From the NCBI GenBank assembly GCA_937982505.1, contig CALJLV010000221.1, forward strand, positions 1 through 6,730: a stretch of 6,730 bases of DNA, given 5' to 3'. The notes under the pieces were generated by a model. It saw nothing but the letters and a program-made list of their open reading frames with translations. It did not search any database and had not been told where the DNA came from. This DNA is from an uncultured Desulfobacteraceae bacterium. Lineage in GTDB: Bacteria; Desulfobacterota; Desulfobacteria; Desulfobacterales; UBA2174. Both the position numbers and the translations under genes were made by a program. This document shows positions 6,043 through 6,730 of this stretch, in pieces (the first letter of the stretch is position 1; every line of letters begins with the position of its first letter).

Positions 6043-6687
6043 GGCAGCTCTCCTTCCGGAATCCGCACCTCCACCACCCTCCCCTCGAAAAGCTTGATCG
6101 CTTCGTCGACCAGAGGATGGTGGAGGGCTTCCTTTTTGATCAGGTTGCGATCCTGGGCCCGGCGGCGGCTGCCCGTAACTTCACCGGCAGCCGTGCGGAT
6201 GACAAGGCCGAGCGCCCGCCCCAGCTGCTCCCGGCAAAGGGCCTCGATGGCCTCCTGGGCGCGTTGCAGCAATCCGGCCTGGAACCCGTTTCCTTGGAAT
6301 TCGATGACGATCTGGTCTTGATCCACCTGTGCGACCCGGCATTGCGGCAGCACGCCGCTCAACTGGGGATGGTGCTGGCCGATGGCGGCCAAGAGGCGCT
6401 CCTGAATCGGCGCCTGGTCCGGTTCCGGGCGCTTCTCCACCGGGGGGGGGACATCCGCGGATGTCTCGGCGACGCAGACCGATTCGGCCGGCAGGGTTTG
6501 GGGGGAAGCGAACGCCACCCGGGCCGGGCCTTCGGCCATGGAGCACCGCAGGGTGTCGAGCTTGGCGATCAGCGCATCGATGGTGGCGGGTGCAGGCACC
6601 TGGATCAATCGCACCAGAACGGTTTCCAGGGCCAGGCGCGGTTGGGGGGCCAGGCGCACGAAAGCTTCTTCCCGCAGCATCACATCC
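6039..6687 (-). CDS. dnaX: DNA polymerase III subunit gamma/tau, C-terminal part (5'-truncated)
   Basis: The gene enters from the right contig end and stops at the TGA at 6041-6039, leaving 215 genuine residues. DnaX is the clamp-loader ATPase/organiser of the replicative polymerase. The ATPase domains are missing. What remains is the end of domain III (EEAFVRLAPQPRLALETVLVRL), a Pro/Ala-rich linker (about 60-95), a domain that scans as a tau-like C-terminal module (IQERLLAAIGQHHPQLSGVL onward) and the typical tail HPLVDEAIKLFEGRVVEVRI. Identification rests on this pattern and on the dnaX-ybaB-recR order. Six apparent N-terminal residues (MCSSDL) at 6704-6687 are translated sequencing adapter and must not be included. 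The linker contains Pro codons in a C9 run at 6442-6450 next to a palindrome, noted separately. The stop overlaps the ybaB start by 4 nt. Confidence 0.9.
6450..6465. repeat. 16-bp perfect palindrome abutting a C9/G9 run in dnaX
   Basis: GACATCCGCGGATGTC is self-complementary over all 16 bases. In the dnaX mRNA it can fold into a 6-bp stem with a CGCG loop, directly 5' of nine consecutive C (minus strand, 6450 down to 6442). It lies in the linker of DnaX and codes for ordinary residues (SADV). Confidence 0.75.
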
Positions 6688-6730
6688 AGATCGGAAGAGC
6701 ACACGTCTGAACTCCAGTCACGTCAGTCAA
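6688..6730. other. Illumina TruSeq-type adapter and index (non-genomic)
   Basis: From 6688 the sequence reads AGATCGGAAGAGC followed by ACACGTCTGAACTCCAGTCAC (6701-6721), the standard TruSeq read-1 3' adapter without mismatch. The next eight bases (6722-6729, GTCAGTCA) occupy the index position, and the final A fits the first base after an 8-nt index. On the minus strand it translates to CSSDL, and in other frames to VLFRS- and GRAHV-like peptides, known marks of adapter contamination in protein databases. Confidence 0.98.

Noticed and set aside
6117..6710. 197-aa plus-strand frame ending ...IGRAHV
   Set aside because: It is the antisense shadow of dnaX, and its last residues are translated from sequencing adapter.

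Overview
The window is a GC-rich (about two-thirds G+C by eye), gene-dense bacterial chromosomal segment with eight supportable genes. The dnaX-ybaB-recR order followed by a YkgJ-type cysteine-cluster gene, together with the style of the proteins, suggests a Desulfobacterota (deltaproteobacterial) genome. This is an inference from gene content, not a taxonomic assignment. No phage, IS, CRISPR, tRNA or rRNA was seen. The right end is not genomic: the last 43 bases are an Illumina TruSeq-type adapter plus index, so this is the end of a short-read contig and the biology stops at about position 6687.

Left part, plus strand (about 1-3478): a probable C-terminal scrap of an upstream gene (2-55), a short spacer with two small hairpins, then a compact three-gene unit. 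The unit encodes (i) an excisionase/MerR-type helix-turn-helix fused to a PTS EIIA(Ntr/Fru)-like domain that keeps its phosphorylatable histidine, (ii) a CLC-family chloride channel or transporter with two C-terminal CBS domains, and (iii) a diverged tandem universal-stress-protein (USP)-like protein. Gaps of about 9-11 nt suggest one transcript. A phosphorelay-type sensor, an anion pathway with nucleotide-sensing CBS domains and a USP-like protein in one unit suggest an ion or stress homeostasis module. That functional link is inferred.

Middle (3475-4683): a minus-strand gene for an Asp/Glu-racemase-fold protein that has lost both catalytic cysteines of MurI. It is convergent with the USP gene and shares a CTAG double stop with it. 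A divergent small plus-strand gene encodes an approximately 80-89 aa protein that looks like a winged helix.

Right part, minus strand (4702-6687): the end of dnaX (DNA polymerase III gamma/tau, 5'-truncated by the contig end), ybaB/ebfC, recR (TTG start) and a YkgJ-family CxxCxxCC protein. These are joined by 4-nt and 11-nt overlaps and a 22-nt gap, and form a replication/recombination operon. In the dnaX linker a 16-bp perfect palindrome abuts a C9 homopolymer in the mRNA, a possible slippage site.

The observations most worth following are the active-site-less racemase homologue, the HTH-EIIA/CLC-CBS/USP module, the missing internal proton glutamate in the CLC protein, the dnaX palindrome plus C9, and the adapter artefact.
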